The notes: generated by a model not told the origin, from the sequence alone. Positions 46,449 to 57,904 are shown, numbered from the stretch's first letter. The stretch: 64,000 nucleotides of DNA from CAVYXK01 sp963772445 (GCA_963772445.1 CAVYXK010000019.1:744001-808000), one strand, 5' to 3'. Made by a program: numbers and translations.

Positions 46449-47051
46449 ATGGCCCTGCTCGAACTGATCGGATTACGCAGCCGCCTCGCCGGCCCGTTCG
46501 ATCTGCAGCTCGAGCGTGGCGAGTGCGTCGCCATCACCGGTGCATCCGGCGCGGGCAAGAGCCTGTTCCTCCGCCTGATCGCCGATCTCGACCCGGGCGA
46601 GGGCCAGGTGCTGCTGGACGGGCGGGAGCGACAAAGTTGGACGCCGCCGGCCTGGCGCCGCCACGTGCTCTACAACGCCGCCGAACCGGGTTGGTGGGCG
46701 GCCCGCGTCCGCGAGCATTTTCCCGGCCCCGCCCTGAGCCGCGCCCGCGAGATGGCGCCACTGCTCGATCTCTCGCTCGGCCTGCTCGATGCACCGGTCG
46801 TGCAGCTCTCCACGGGCGAGCGCCAGCGTATGGCGCTCATCCGCGCCCTGGCTGTCGAGTCCCCGGTGCTGTTGCTCGATGAGCCGACGGGCGCGCTTGA
46901 CCAGGACTCGACTGCGCTGGTCGAGGAGATGTTGGCCGAACGCCTTGCCGGCGGCACCGCCATCCTGATGGTGACGCACAACCCGGAGCAGGCGCGACGG
47001 GTCGGTTCGCGGCATGCGCAAATCGTGGCGAGACGATTGGTGTTTGCGTGA
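46449..47051 (+). CDS. fetA: ABC transporter ATP-binding protein FetA-like
   Basis: 200 residues with Walker A ITGASGAGKSLFLRLI, signature VQLSTGERQRMALIRAL, Walker B SPVLLLDEPTGALD and switch His (MVTHNPEQA). With FetB it belongs to the iron-export/peroxide-resistance type transporter. The GTGA overlap with the permease and the small size match FetA (YbbL). Confidence 0.85.
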   Translation: MALLELIGLRSRLAGPFDLQLERGECVAITGASGAGKSLFLRLIADLDPGEGQVLLDGRERQSWTPPAWRRHVLYNAAEPGWWAARVREHFPGPALSRAREMAPLLDLSLGLLDAPVVQLSTGERQRMALIRALAVESPVLLLDEPTGALDQDSTALVEEMLAERLAGGTAILMVTHNPEQARRVGSRHAQIVARRLVFA

Positions 47052-47848
47052 CGCCGATTCTGCTCACCTGGCCCGACCTCTGCATCGCTGCCGTGCTGTT
47101 GTTGGTCGATGGCGTGCTGTCGATCTGGTTGCGCCTGGGGCTGCACCGGCAGCTTGCCTGGGCGGCGGTGCGGATGGTGGTGCAACTCGTCGCCGTCGGA
47201 CTGATCCTGAGGGCGGTGTTCGCGGTGGCCTCGCCGGCGCTGACCTTGGCGGTGATCCTGGTGATGGTGGCGATCGCGGCGCGCGAGGTCGCCGCGCGGC
47301 CCGAGCAGCGACTGACGCGCTTCGGCAATCTGGCGGTCGGCGCCTCGGCGGTGGCATTCGCCACTTTTCTCACCGCGATCCTGGCGCTGACCACGGCGAT
47401 CCGGCCGACGCCCTGGTACGATCCGCGCTACGCTATCCCCCTTGCCGGGATCGTGTTGGGCAACGTGCTGAACGGGGCTAGCCTGGGTCTGGACGGGGTG
47501 CTCGGCGGCGTGGTGCGCGAGCGCGCCGCAATCGAGGCACAGTTGGCGCTCGGCGCGACCTTCTGGGAGGCAATGCGCGGCCTGATCCGCGGTTCGGTGC
47601 GCCGTGCGCTGCTGCCGATCATTAATCAGATGTCGGCCGCTGGCGTGGTGACCTTGCCGGGGATCATGACGGGCCAGATCCTCGCCGGAATGGACCCTCT
47701 GGAGGCGGCGAAATATCAGATCCTGCTGATCTTCCTGCTGTCGGGTGGCGCCGGCCTGGCGGCGGTCGCTGTGGTGTACCTCGCAGTGCTGCGCCTGACT
47801 GATGACCGCCAGCGCCTGCGGCTGGACAGGCTGGTCAAGCAGGGATGA
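47048..47848 (+). CDS. fetB: FetB-like iron-export permease (UPF0014)
   Basis: 266 residues, GTG start in a 4-bp overlap with fetA. About seven membrane helices, with the family block GNVLNGASLGLDGVLGGVVR and the PIINQMSAAGVVTLPGIMTG motif, then QILAGMDPLEAAKYQIL. Membrane part of the FetAB pair. Its stop overlaps the glpD start (ATGA). Confidence 0.87.
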   Translation: MTPILLTWPDLCIAAVLLLVDGVLSIWLRLGLHRQLAWAAVRMVVQLVAVGLILRAVFAVASPALTLAVILVMVAIAAREVAARPEQRLTRFGNLAVGASAVAFATFLTAILALTTAIRPTPWYDPRYAIPLAGIVLGNVLNGASLGLDGVLGGVVRERAAIEAQLALGATFWEAMRGLIRGSVRRALLPIINQMSAAGVVTLPGIMTGQILAGMDPLEAAKYQILLIFLLSGGAGLAAVAVVYLAVLRLTDDRQRLRLDRLVKQG

Positions 47849-49359
47849 TGGCGACGAGCGTCTATGATCTGGCCGTGATCGGCGGCGGCGTGAACGGCGT
47901 CGGCATTGCGCGCGACGCAGCGGGGCGCGGCCTGTCGGTGCTGCTGGTCGAGCAGAACGATCTGGCCAGCGGCACCTCGTCCGCTTCCACCAAGCTGATC
48001 CACGGCGGGCTACGTTACCTGGAATACCACGAATTCCGGTTGGTCCGCGAATTTCTGGCGGAGCGCGAGGTGCTGCTGCGGGCGGCCCCGCACATCATTC
48101 ATCCGCTGCGCTTCGTGCTGCCGCACCATGCAGGACTGCGGCCCTGGTGGATCCTGCGGGCCGGGCTGTTCCTCTACGACCATCTGGGCGGCCGGCGCAT
48201 TCTGCCGCCGACGCGCAGCCTGGATTTGCGGCACGACCCGGCCGGCGCACCGCTGCAGCCGCGCTACACGCGCGCCTTCGAGTATTCCGACTGCCAGGTG
48301 GACGACTCGCGGCTCGTAGTGCTGTGCGCCCGCGATGCAGGGTCGCGCGGAGCAGAGATCTGCACCCGCACGCGCTGCACGGCGGCCCGGCGGGCGGACG
48401 GACTGTGGCAGCTTTCGTTGCAAACCTCCGGAGAGACACGAGAGGCGGCCGCGCGGGTGCTGGTCAACGCGGCCGGCCCGTGGGTCGTGCACGTGCTTCA
48501 GGACGTGGCCGGCGACAACGAGCCGCGGCGCATTCGTCTGGTGAAGGGCAGCCACATCGTGACGCACCGGCTGTTCGAGCACGACCGCGCCTACATCTTT
48601 CAGAACTCTGACGCCCGCATCTGCTTCGCGATCCCGTACCAGGAAGATTTTACTCTGATCGGCACCACTGACGAGGATTACGTGGGCGATCCCGCTTGTG
48701 TCTCCATCACGCCGGAGGAGGAGGCGTATCTGCTCGCTGCCGTCAGCGACTATTTCCGCCGGCCGGTGACATCATCGGACATCGTGTGGCGCTATGCGGG
48801 GGTGCGCTCGTTGCAGGACGACGGCACCAGCAGCGCGCAACAGGCAACGCGGGACTACGCGCTGGACCTGAAGGGAGAGCCGCCGTTGTTGTCGGTGTTC
48901 GGCGGTAAGATCACGACCTTCCGCCGGCTGGCCGAGGCAGCAATGACGCGCCTCGCCCCCTTCTTCCCTGGCCTCGGCGCGTCGTGGACGCAATCGGCGC
49001 CGCTGCCTGGCGGTGACTTTCCGCCGGACGGCGCATCGGCTCTGCGCGCTGGACTTCAGCGTCGCTACAAGTTCCTGGCCGAACCGGCCGCGCGCCGGCT
49101 GGTGCGCAGCTACGGCACGCTCGCCGCCGAGATGCTGGGCGACGCGCGGGGCATCGAAGATCTTGGCCAAGCCTTCGGCGCGGACCTGACCGAGCGGGAG
49201 GTGACTTGGCTGATCCGCGCCGAGTGGGCGCGCACCGCCGAGGACGTGCTGTGGCGGCGCACCAAACTGGGCCTGCGTCTGTCTCAGCGCGAGCAATCTG
49301 AGTTGGCCGAGTGGTTCGCGGAGTCGCGTCTCCCTGGCGCGGATACATCGACTCCATAG
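47845..49359 (+). CDS. glpD: Glycerol-3-phosphate dehydrogenase, FAD-dependent
   Basis: 504 residues. Membrane-associated respiratory enzyme oxidising glycerol-3-phosphate to dihydroxyacetone phosphate. FAD motif VIGGGVNGVGIARDAAGRGL, then ASGTSSASTKLIHGGLRYLE, the FEYSDCQVDDSRLVVLCARD block and AIPYQEDFTLIGTTDEDYVG. Coupled to fetB by an ATGA overlap; the mixture of iron export and glycerol catabolism in one operon is notable but not obviously functional. Confidence 0.92.
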   Translation: MMATSVYDLAVIGGGVNGVGIARDAAGRGLSVLLVEQNDLASGTSSASTKLIHGGLRYLEYHEFRLVREFLAEREVLLRAAPHIIHPLRFVLPHHAGLRPWWILRAGLFLYDHLGGRRILPPTRSLDLRHDPAGAPLQPRYTRAFEYSDCQVDDSRLVVLCARDAGSRGAEICTRTRCTAARRADGLWQLSLQTSGETREAAARVLVNAAGPWVVHVLQDVAGDNEPRRIRLVKGSHIVTHRLFEHDRAYIFQNSDARICFAIPYQEDFTLIGTTDEDYVGDPACVSITPEEEAYLLAAVSDYFRRPVTSSDIVWRYAGVRSLQDDGTSSAQQATRDYALDLKGEPPLLSVFGGKITTFRRLAEAAMTRLAPFFPGLGASWTQSAPLPGGDFPPDGASALRAGLQRRYKFLAEPAARRLVRSYGTLAAEMLGDARGIEDLGQAFGADLTEREVTWLIRAEWARTAEDVLWRRTKLGLRLSQREQSELAEWFAESRLPGADTSTP

Positions 49360-49432
49360 CCCGCAAGCGAGAGAGGCGATCGGGGGCTTAGGATCCGCCG
49401 GGGAATAACTGCGTCGATTGGGCCTCGGCCGC

Positions 49433-49590
49433 GCCATCCCCGTCATGCCCGGCCTTCCCACGTCATGGCCGGGCTTGGCCCGGCCATCCACGACTCTCTG
49501 CGGTTCCCCGAGGCACAAGGCCGGCCCTTGCGGCGCCCGGACTGGACTCGCCCCGAGAGTCGATCTTTCAGTCGGCTGGTATCACATGGC
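49433..49590. repeat. Dispersed intergenic repeats after glpD
   Basis: Contains the palindromic ggccgggcttggcccggcc (49468-49486) in the gtcatggccggg...ccatccac context common in alphaproteobacteria, followed by the 49551-49587 segment shared with 3547-3581. The remaining gap up to 49722 shows no gene. Confidence 0.6.
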
Positions 49591-49722
49591 GCGAAGCGGA
49601 TGAAATCTTTTGTCTCATCCTTGCGGGTCATGCTGTCGCCGTACCGCCAAGCGAGCGAGGTTGCCGCGTCCAATGACCGCTTCGGGTGGATTCCGGACAT
49701 TTGGCCAAATTCGTCGCAGGAC

Positions 49723-50493
49723 CTAGCGCTGAGGCTTGCGAACCTTGGCCCCCTTTCGGGGGCGGACACTGCGAAGACGGATGGGAGGCCTCGTGCCAAG
49801 AGCTGACTCAAGCGATTTCCTCATCCTCCCACAAGCAGCAATAAATTCATCTAGTCGGTTCTTCATCTCGACGACCTCCTTCGCCCGCTGCTCGGCCAGT
49901 TGCTCCTCTGTCCCCACTAAGACCCGCATGTTTTGGAGCAGCAAACGCGCAGCCTGCATATCCGGACCATCATCAAGCATCCGCGCGGTTGGATCGGTCG
50001 CCCACGCACCATCCTCGGCAGCAGCCTCGACTGTCGCGTTGGCGATGCACCAGTCAATCAGGTCGCGTGCAGTGTGATCGACCTTGGCCGCCAGATCGAG
50101 CCACATCCCAAGGCTTGCGTCCGTCTGGCTCTCAGCGTGCTCGAAGAACATGAAATGAGTGTGGTCTTGCAGGCGTGCCAGAGTTTGAAAAATCGGATCA
50201 AAAGAGGCCAACGGTCGACGAGTTGACGGGATCGAAGCGCGGTGCTTCCACAATTGAAGGATAGTCCTAAAACATTCCTGCTCCGCGGCGTTCCTCTCCG
50301 AATCTTCCGCGGTCTCGGCCCTTGCAATCACCTCGGCGAGGTAGTGGCACATCCAGCGACCAGGCGTGTCTGCGCTCAACTCTAACCCCATTTCAGCGAT
50401 CAGCTTCTGGCCGAACGCGACGACATCCGTGGAGAGTTTCGAGTCGGCCGTCACCTTGGAGAAGGTAGAGGCGCGTGTACCGACGGTAGGCAT
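49723..50493 (-). CDS. Partner protein of the giant P-loop NTPase, unknown function
   Basis: About 256 residues, mostly helical: AFGQKLIAEMGLELSADTPG, then RWMCHYLAEVIARAETAEDS, a middle HTARDLIDWCIANATVEAAA and a basic tail (RPPIRLRSVRPRKG). I recognise no catalytic motif and no membrane segment. It starts about 100 bp inside the 3' end of the giant gene in another frame (ATG 50493, or 50523), an unusually long overlap that argues for cotranslation. Small helical partners are common in NTPase-based defence operons. Function is unassigned. Confidence 0.62.
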   Translation of the reverse strand: MPTVGTRASTFSKVTADSKLSTDVVAFGQKLIAEMGLELSADTPGRWMCHYLAEVIARAETAEDSERNAAEQECFRTILQLWKHRASIPSTRRPLASFDPIFQTLARLQDHTHFMFFEHAESQTDASLGMWLDLAAKVDHTARDLIDWCIANATVEAAAEDGAWATDPTARMLDDGPDMQAARLLLQNMRVLVGTEEQLAEQRAKEVVEMKNRLDEFIAACGRMRKSLESALGTRPPIRLRSVRPRKGAKVRKPQR

Positions 50494-53400
50494 AAGGGAC
50501 CGTCTCGTCTTTTTCTTGACCATTGTCGCGTTCGATCCCCACTTCGATTATCATATCTCGACCGGCCTGACGCAGCATTGCCAACAGAAACTTCACATCG
50601 GTGGTTAGTCGGTTGCCATAATTGCCGGGCGAGCGATACTTGTCATCCCGTTGATCCCCCCAAATTCGCAACTGCAGAACTGGTGACCCTGAGCAATGCC
50701 AGGTACGGCCTTCGTTATCGGCCGACAGCCTTAGGACATGCCGCACGCGACGGCCAGGGACGGGACCCGGCCAGAGAATGCCGGCAAAAGGATCAAATTG
50801 GTCAAGGCCTGAGCGGGATCTCGGCAAGGCGATCCACCCACACAGCTGGAACCCTGGCTGGTCGATCTCCAACTCGTCCCGCTCATCAGGAATTCTGTAG
50901 TCATGCGGATTGAGGGTCGTTTGCAATGCACACAAGAGTGCATGCGTGCTGGACGGCGAAACTAGAGCGGAATGGATGGAGATCGTCTCTTTGCGCTCGC
51001 GCTCCACAATGCGCCACCAGCCCCAGACCACGAGATCAGGGGTCAGATCCGGCTGGATACCAAGGGCCTGATCAAAATCGGCGGCGGAACGCAAAACCGC
51101 CATTCACCGCCCCGCTCCCACGGTTGCGGTTGCTGCTGCCACCTTCGGCGTTCAAGCGGGGCAACATCGCGACGATCCGCCAGCCAATGTCCATCCGGGC
51201 GTGTCAGCTCATGATCGGATAGCCACTCGCGAAACTGATTCTCCCCACGCTCAACCACAGGCGGGAATTCGGCCAGTAGCTCGCCCGCGGTGCAAAACAT
51301 GGCGTGGTAGCTCAAGTAGAACGAGTACCGATCAACGCGTGGATAACTGCCGTGGCTGTGCGAGGTGTCCATGAAATAGTGCCACCGGCGCGCACGCGGA
51401 TCTTTGTCCCACGCGCTCATGCCGGCTTGACCCCAGCGCTCGACAACCCACTTCTCAATACTATCGGCAACATGTTGATGCGTGACGTTGAATGCGCGTG
51501 CAAGCGGCGTGAGCCAATATTGGTCGAAGTCATAGTCCAGGGTAAACTGGCGCGCGCTGCGGGCGGCGAGGGCTCCTCCTGTTTGGACCTCAGTGGGCTT
51601 CGCAGGTTGCGGTGCAAACGGGCCTGTGCTTACCACCGTCAAGCGATCAATCGTGTTTTGGTCCAAAAGGCCGCTATGCTGGCGTGAGAGCTCTAATGCT
51701 ACGCGGGCAGCAAACTCGCGGACCAAAACATGAGGGCCACTCTCCAACGCCCAGTAGACAAATTGGAGGGCGTGCGCGACGAGGAACTCGGGTGCCTCGG
51801 CCGCAACGCGGGCAAAGACTATCAGCAGATAAAGACGTGCATGGAGGGCATAGAATGGGAGATTATTGTCGGTGAACGCCGGGAGCTCCGCCGCAGGAAG
51901 TAACTCGATCAACCCGGCGACGACCTCGGTCTCGCCCAAGCGGCAAAGCCGTCGCGTCGCATGGGCTGCGCGCCACCGCTCCTTAGCGACAGGCGACGCC
52001 AGCATAGCGTAGCAAAGGCGGGCAATCGCCCGGGAGATTTCTGGCGGTGGCATAAGGCGGGATCGCCAGGGGCCATCCCCATCTTTGTCGTTGAGGATCG
52101 GTTCCAGACGGTCGAGTCCGTAGGACAGGGCATCTTTCGCTTGATCGGCAGTTAACGCATTCCGCGCGTATGCGCTTGCCAGCTCGAATAGTCTCGTCGC
52201 AGAAGCACGTTCAACTGATTCCGCGGAAGCCTGCATAAGGCGTTGCAGCACATCCTCAACCCGCGAGTGCGAGAGGCGGGCGCACAGTTGCATAGAGGTG
52301 TCGAATGCCCAGCTCCGGGCAACGATTTCCTCTGAACGAGTCGTTACCACATGGTTGATCGCATCGGCAAGCGAGCTTTCCAACGCCATGCTCGGCGTCC
52401 ACTCGTTCGCGCAACCCTCCAACGCTTCGAAGACAGGGGCAACCATAAGATCGGTACTGCGAGCCAACGCGCGCACGTGCTCGGCTCGCCGCGACGGCCC
52501 GATGGCCTGCCGCAGCCGCCCAAACAGCTCCTCCCACTGCAGGGGTGGTGTCTGCATCGATCGCCATCGCGCAATGGCCGCGTCAATCCCCTCGGGGGTA
52601 TATAAGTCGAGATCGGCAAACAACTCGGCCCAATCGATCGGCTGCGGCGGTGTTGTCTCGCTTTCGGTCGCCCAGAGGCCTTCATCGACATGGTCGCGCG
52701 TTACCTGCTTGGCGCTTAAGTCAGCGAGGCTCTGAAGCCGCTGCCTTTCCAGACCGTGACGGGTTGCGGCGGTGAGGAGAGCATCGATTGCATCGTCCTC
52801 GTTGTCGGGATCGAACTCCTGGTCGTGCGCGAGCATATCGAGAATGGCCTGCTTCTGTATCGTAACCGTCTCGCTGTCCAAGAACAAGTGCGCATTCTTA
52901 TGGAGCCGCCAATAGCCACCAAACGCGTGAAGGGCTGCCCCAACGCGCGGACTAATGGCCCCAGTCTCAAGCAAACAAAGGGTCACCCAGGGCAGGACGC
53001 GTCCTAGGGCGACCTTGTACCGGTCATTCCAACGGCTTGCGATAGCAAGACCTGAGCTTGGACATAGCCGTGTCACGGCCTCGATGACGGATGCCCATGG
53101 GAATTTGTGGTCATTGTACGCATGGAAAAGCTCACCCACGCGCGCCACCCGATAGGCTCCCGTTGGATCGGCACGGCCGCTTACGGCTGATCTCTCGGCC
53201 AGAGCAAGAATGGCGAACAAACGCTCGTGGAGCTCGTCGCCCAATCGGCTCAAATGCGCAAGAGCTTTCTGGAAATAGCCGGATGCTTCCTCACGGCCGA
53301 GCGGCAGCACCGCACGCGCGAGTGACGCGAAACTATCGGCCGTCCGTTTCGCGTCTGCGTACTCGTCCTCAATCGACGTACGGGCGCGGTGGGCAAAGCG

Positions 53401-56331
53401 CAGCGCATTGGCACCGAAAGAATGCGTGTGGATCGACGCTCTGCGTGCCAACCTTGTCCAGGTTGCAATCGTGATGTGTACGTCCTGCTCGACGAGCCAC
53501 TTTTCGATCTCCGTCACCGCGGCAACGTCACTGCGCCCGGACCAGAGAACGGCATCAAACCAGGTCTTGCCGATCTCGTTGATGACCATGTCGAGTTCGG
53601 GGGCACCGCCCCACGACCAACGCTCGCTTCGGCATTCCTTTTGTGCTCTTGCAACCTCGTCACCCCAGGGTTGCGCGCGCCCTGCAAGGCCCAATGCCCT
53701 CAACCGGTACCAGGGGACCAAAGCGCTATAGATTAACTTGAACTCCCGCTCCTCTTGGTCCGTCCCCGCTCTCGATTCCTTCGAGCTCACACTCAGCGAG
53801 GCCGGCCGAACGTCTTCCAGCGTCAGGTCCCGATGGATCAATGCCGCCCGTAGTGCCGCCGCTCGCAAAATGGTTTGCCGTCGCTCTCCGTGATCGTAGA
53901 AGCGATAAACCCGCGGATGAGGACAAGGATATCGGTCAAGAAGCGCCAAGATCTTTGCCTTGGGGAGGCCACACGGCACGGCTGCTTCGGCGGTCGCTAC
54001 GATGCTGAGCAACACAGCACTTTTGTCCGGATAGTTGTCCGGATCGATCACCTGCTGGTCTGCAATCAGCAGCGCAAGCGTTAGACTGACCTGTTGTGCT
54101 GACGGAACCAAAGCCACCGCGCCCATCTCCAAAATTATGGCCAGTCGCATCGCTGTGCGATCGCCGGCGGCCTGAAGAAGTGCCTCGAGCGCTGGTTTCT
54201 CTCCGCGATCAATCAGGCGTACCGCGAGGGCCTGCGTCGCCTCGAACGCTGCCCAGTCCCGCCAATGCCGCATGAACGCGACGGCTGCGGCAGCACCGTG
54301 GCAGCGGTAAATCGCTTCGGCATAGGTAGCAAGATCCGCGATCTCAATGTCGCTACGATCCATCCACGGGACATTGCTGGCCCTTTGCCGGCGCTCATCA
54401 CGCCAGCGTTTTAGCCATCCTTCTGCCAACTCTATAAACCTGGCCGCTTCGAAGGTATTGCGGCCATCGGCAGCTAGCATGGCGGCGCAATAGGCATAGG
54501 CCTTGCCTGATACTGCCCAGGGGCGCTGACGAAAAATGAAATCACTGACGACATTTGGGCCAGCGAGCGAAGCGACCAAGTCTGCTTGCTCCATCAAGAA
54601 TCCCGACTGGCGCTGATTGGCGGCGACCTCTTCGCCGGCTCGCATGAGCAGCTTGACCGCATCGCTTTGTCCTCCCCGCGTGAGGGCAAACTTGAGGGCG
54701 TAGCGGACGCGGCCTAAGACAATGTTGCGCCTCTCAACCGGATCTTGGGTCGTTGGCTCAGCGCCTTCAAGCGCCAGACGCAAGAGGTCCCCGTAGCGCT
54801 CGGCACGAAAGAGGAGAACCGGCAAAGCCGCAGCGACATATCCATCCGTCGACGCAAGGGGGCCGAGGAGATCGGCGATCCGGCCAGACGAGCCGGTGGT
54901 CGGAAGAAACTTCTGGTGGAACCACGTTTCAACCGGCTCATCATGAAACTGCACAGAGTGATCCGTTACGACTATGAAGCGTCCGTTTCCGAAGTCGCAG
55001 ATAAAGCTTTGGACTGCCTCGACCGGCAATAACGCTGCTTCCGCTAAAATCCAGATCGGTATCGGCGGCACGAGGGCCGCCAGGGCGACACCTAGTGGCT
55101 CGACCTCGCTGGGCGATGATGCATGTTCTTTGACCACCTTTTCGAATGCGATAGAGATTTGGGCGTCGATCAGCTGCTCGAACGTTACGACTTGAGGGCC
55201 AAGCGCATCAAGAAGCGCTTTCAGATCTTTCGCGATGGCGAGAGCGTTGGCTTGAACCCGAGGGTTGCGGTCGGTGAAACGATGGAAAGTCTTGGCCTCC
55301 TCCGCGGAGGCTTCAGGGAATTTGGTGCGGAGGTGCAGCGTGCTCTCGCTCAAATTGAATGGGTCGAGTGTTATGCTGGGGACGGAATCAGGCGGCCTGA
55401 GATATTGAACAACTCGGTGGGTCCTGGCGACAGCGACGACTCGGCACCCCTCCGGCGGCTCGTCCTTTAGGAGGTCGGGAACAAAACTCCGCTCTTGGAC
55501 CTCGTCCGCAGCAATACCTAGATTGTCGGCTGCGTCGATGACGATAAGCAAGATCGCATCCAGCGCGCGTGAACGCACGACGGCGACAGCTTGCTCCAGA
55601 CGGTTGCGGAACGCTTCAAGATAATTCTGCTCGGAGGCCGCTGGTTGCGGGACAAGAACATCGCACATACCCCGACGCGCGAGCTCGTTAGCAATCTGCA
55701 CCAGGCCCCGTGAATGCTTGTGCCGGTGAAGTCGTGGATTGCGGTAATCGCCGCCGGCAAAGCCGTCGAAAAGGACAGCCTCGGAGCCCGTCGGGAGATG
55801 GGCGGGCAATCTTTGGCACAAAATGCTTTTGCCTAACCCGCCGCCTGCCTGGATGATCACAGGCCATCGCGCGGTGACGATTTGCTGTGCAATAACCTCT
55901 TCCTGGGCGCGGGGGACAGCCGCGGCGACGGTCTCAAATCGCGGTTCGGCCGGCAACAGCTCGCGCTCGCTTCCGAGGCCGAACTGCTGAACAAGATCAT
56001 TCAGGTCGATCGTGTTATCGGCCCGCGATCGGGATAGCGCCTTGTCACGCACCAAGTCCTTCATCCGCTTGGATGCATCGCTATCCAGAAAGACCGTGAC
56101 GCGGCGCGTACTGCTGGCGAGGCCCCGCGCCTGGGCATGCCGAGATTCTTGATCACCCCACAAGTCCACGAGTCGTGTAAAGGAAGTCAGTTCTGATGCG
56201 CTGACGCCCGCTGCTTTCAGGAAAGCGCTACGCGCCGTTTTTGTTGCTCGATCGAGCTGAGAGACTGGGGTCCCAGCAGCGGCTGCAGCCAGGGCTTCTT
56301 GAACAGCCTTTGCGATCGGGCGATTGGACAC
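50393..56331 (-). CDS. Giant STAND-like P-loop NTPase, candidate defence sensor, apparent frameshift
   Basis: About 1,979 residues after correction. N-terminal 130 residues (TRRVTVFLDSDASKRMKDLV, then DLNDLVQQFGLGSERELLP) precede an NTPase with Walker A VIIQAGGGLGKSILCQRLPA and Walker B DAILLIVIDAADNLG, then an HHxxx-like arginine region and over 1,200 helical residues resembling TPR/HEAT repeats. The frame stops at 51043, but one missing base in AAAA at 51093-51096 restores ADFDQALGIQPDLTPDLVVW, running to 50393. The layout (effector-like N-terminus, STAND core, long repeat sensor) recalls Avs/AVAST antiviral proteins, but I do not recognise a defined subtype. GTG start, no clear Shine-Dalgarno; an IS end lies immediately upstream. 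Confidence 0.75.
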
Positions 56332-56367
56332 AAATCGATATCGAACTTTGGATACTGTGGCTGCTAA

Positions 56368-56535
56368 TCTCGCGAGTCCAGAGTTCCGGAGGAATTTCGG
56401 CTCAGGAGGCTAGGCGGAAGGCCTCCATTTTATTGGTGTCCTGTCGTTCGATCTCGCGAGTCCAGAGTTCCGGAGGAATTTCGGCTCAGGAGGCTAGGCG
56501 GAAGGCCTCCATTTTATTGGTGTCCTGTCGTTCGA
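56368..56535. repeat. Perfect 84-bp tandem duplication at an insertion-sequence end
   Basis: 56368-56451 and 56452-56535 are the same 84 bp. The second copy contains the last codons and stop of the IS4-type transposase (QDTNKMEAFRLAS) and the flank to its left, so the first copy is a duplicated IS terminus. Confidence 0.9.
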
Positions 56536-57886
56536 TGACGAATTTCGCGAAGGTGTTGCTCGGGGTGGCATTCAAGAGAAATTCCGGCAGGCTCTGGCGC
56601 AGGGCATTGGCCACGACCAGCTCCGAGGGCGGGATGCCGGGCCGAATGGTTCGCAGCCAGGAGCCGAAGGAATTCCAGACGAGCTGAGGGAAGGCGACGG
56701 CCAGATACTGAAGTAGTCCCTGGCAGACGACACCCGCCTGGATGAAGACGTGGTAGGCGTGGAGCTTGCGTTTGACGGCGTTGCGGTATTCCGGCGACTT
56801 ACGATGGAGATGTTGATTGCCACTGCGGCGGCGGAGCGGCTTCATGTCGGACATCCAGAAATGGTAGGTAAACGAACCGATCAGCCGCACCGCCTGCTTG
56901 AACGTGTGCTCGATCTTGAAGCGCAGACCGTACAGGCGAATGATCTCGATAGCCTCCAAAGAGGTGTCGGTGCACATCAGGAGGCACGAGCCTCTTACTG
57001 GATGAATCACCGCCACGAAGCGCACGAGTTGACCGGCCGGGCGCCATAGCAGGTCGCGGACCCGATACTGGATGATCACCTGGTGCTCGCCGTAGACGGG
57101 ACTTTCGGCCTGTTGGAAGCCCTTGGGGTCCTCCAGCAGGGATTTGAGCTTGACCTTCCTGCCATAGACCCTGGGCCGACCTCTCTTCCGCGGGCCGCAC
57201 TGCTGGTGAGCAGTGTAGGCGACGGCGTTGGACTTCACCCGCGTGACCAGGTGGTTGTTCTCCTCGAGCAGGCCGGTGACGATCTTGCGCGCGGCATAGT
57301 AGGCGTCGGCGACGAAGTAGAAGGGTTCTGGGATGGCGACGATCCCGAGGAGCGCAAGCATCTTGTCGAGCAGGGTGCGGCGATCGCGATTGGACCACAC
57401 CAACCCTTCGTGGATTCGTATGGCGAGCGGCACGGCGAAGACGCTGGCTGCGGCCTGAACGAGCACGCTCACAGCCTGGAGGGAATGTCCCATGATGAAT
57501 TCGGGCTTGGTGTTCGACTCGGACTGCTGATGCAGGAGTTTGACCGCCGGCATCTTGCGCCCGCGCTTGGGGATCTTGATGCCGTCGCCGACCACGACAC
57601 ACCTTCCCTTGATGCGCAGCGGCTGCGGGAATAGCCGGAGCACCACCTGGGTCCACAGCGCCGCGAGCCGATCGAGCTTCACGGCGGGGCTGTGAAAGTG
57701 ATCGACGAGCTTGTTGTAGAAGCGAGCCTCGAGCTTCAGCGCCCGCACGAGGCTGGTTACGCCCAGCAGTTCCGTCCGCACCGTGAAGCCTGCCACGGCG
57801 GTGGCGAACCACAGGAAGGTGCGCAGACGCGAGAACGCCGGACGCAGCAGCCAAATCGCGTTCCACCAGGGCATCCACAGCGGCAT
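56486..57886 (-). CDS. tnp: IS4-type DDE transposase
   Basis: 466 residues. The DDE catalytic core has VVVGDGIKIPKRGRKMPAVK (first Asp), FYFVADAYYAARKIVTGLLE (second Asp) and the Y-x2-R-x3-E signature in LYGLRFKIEHTFKQAVRLIG. Length and order match IS4-group elements. It is read toward the giant NTPase and is divergent from the DUF6788 gene. Boundaries of the element were not resolved; no clear terminal repeats were found. Confidence 0.88.
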   Translation of the reverse strand: MPLWMPWWNAIWLLRPAFSRLRTFLWFATAVAGFTVRTELLGVTSLVRALKLEARFYNKLVDHFHSPAVKLDRLAALWTQVVLRLFPQPLRIKGRCVVVGDGIKIPKRGRKMPAVKLLHQQSESNTKPEFIMGHSLQAVSVLVQAAASVFAVPLAIRIHEGLVWSNRDRRTLLDKMLALLGIVAIPEPFYFVADAYYAARKIVTGLLEENNHLVTRVKSNAVAYTAHQQCGPRKRGRPRVYGRKVKLKSLLEDPKGFQQAESPVYGEHQVIIQYRVRDLLWRPAGQLVRFVAVIHPVRGSCLLMCTDTSLEAIEIIRLYGLRFKIEHTFKQAVRLIGSFTYHFWMSDMKPLRRRSGNQHLHRKSPEYRNAVKRKLHAYHVFIQAGVVCQGLLQYLAVAFPQLVWNSFGSWLRTIRPGIPPSELVVANALRQSLPEFLLNATPSNTFAKFVIERQDTNKMEAFRLAS

Positions 57887-57904
57887 CGGACCCTCTCGAT
57901 TTTG

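Noticed and set aside
49433..49600. Palindromic stretch after glpD considered as a tRNA or attachment site
   Set aside because: No cloverleaf or CCA end fits; it is a dispersed repeat.
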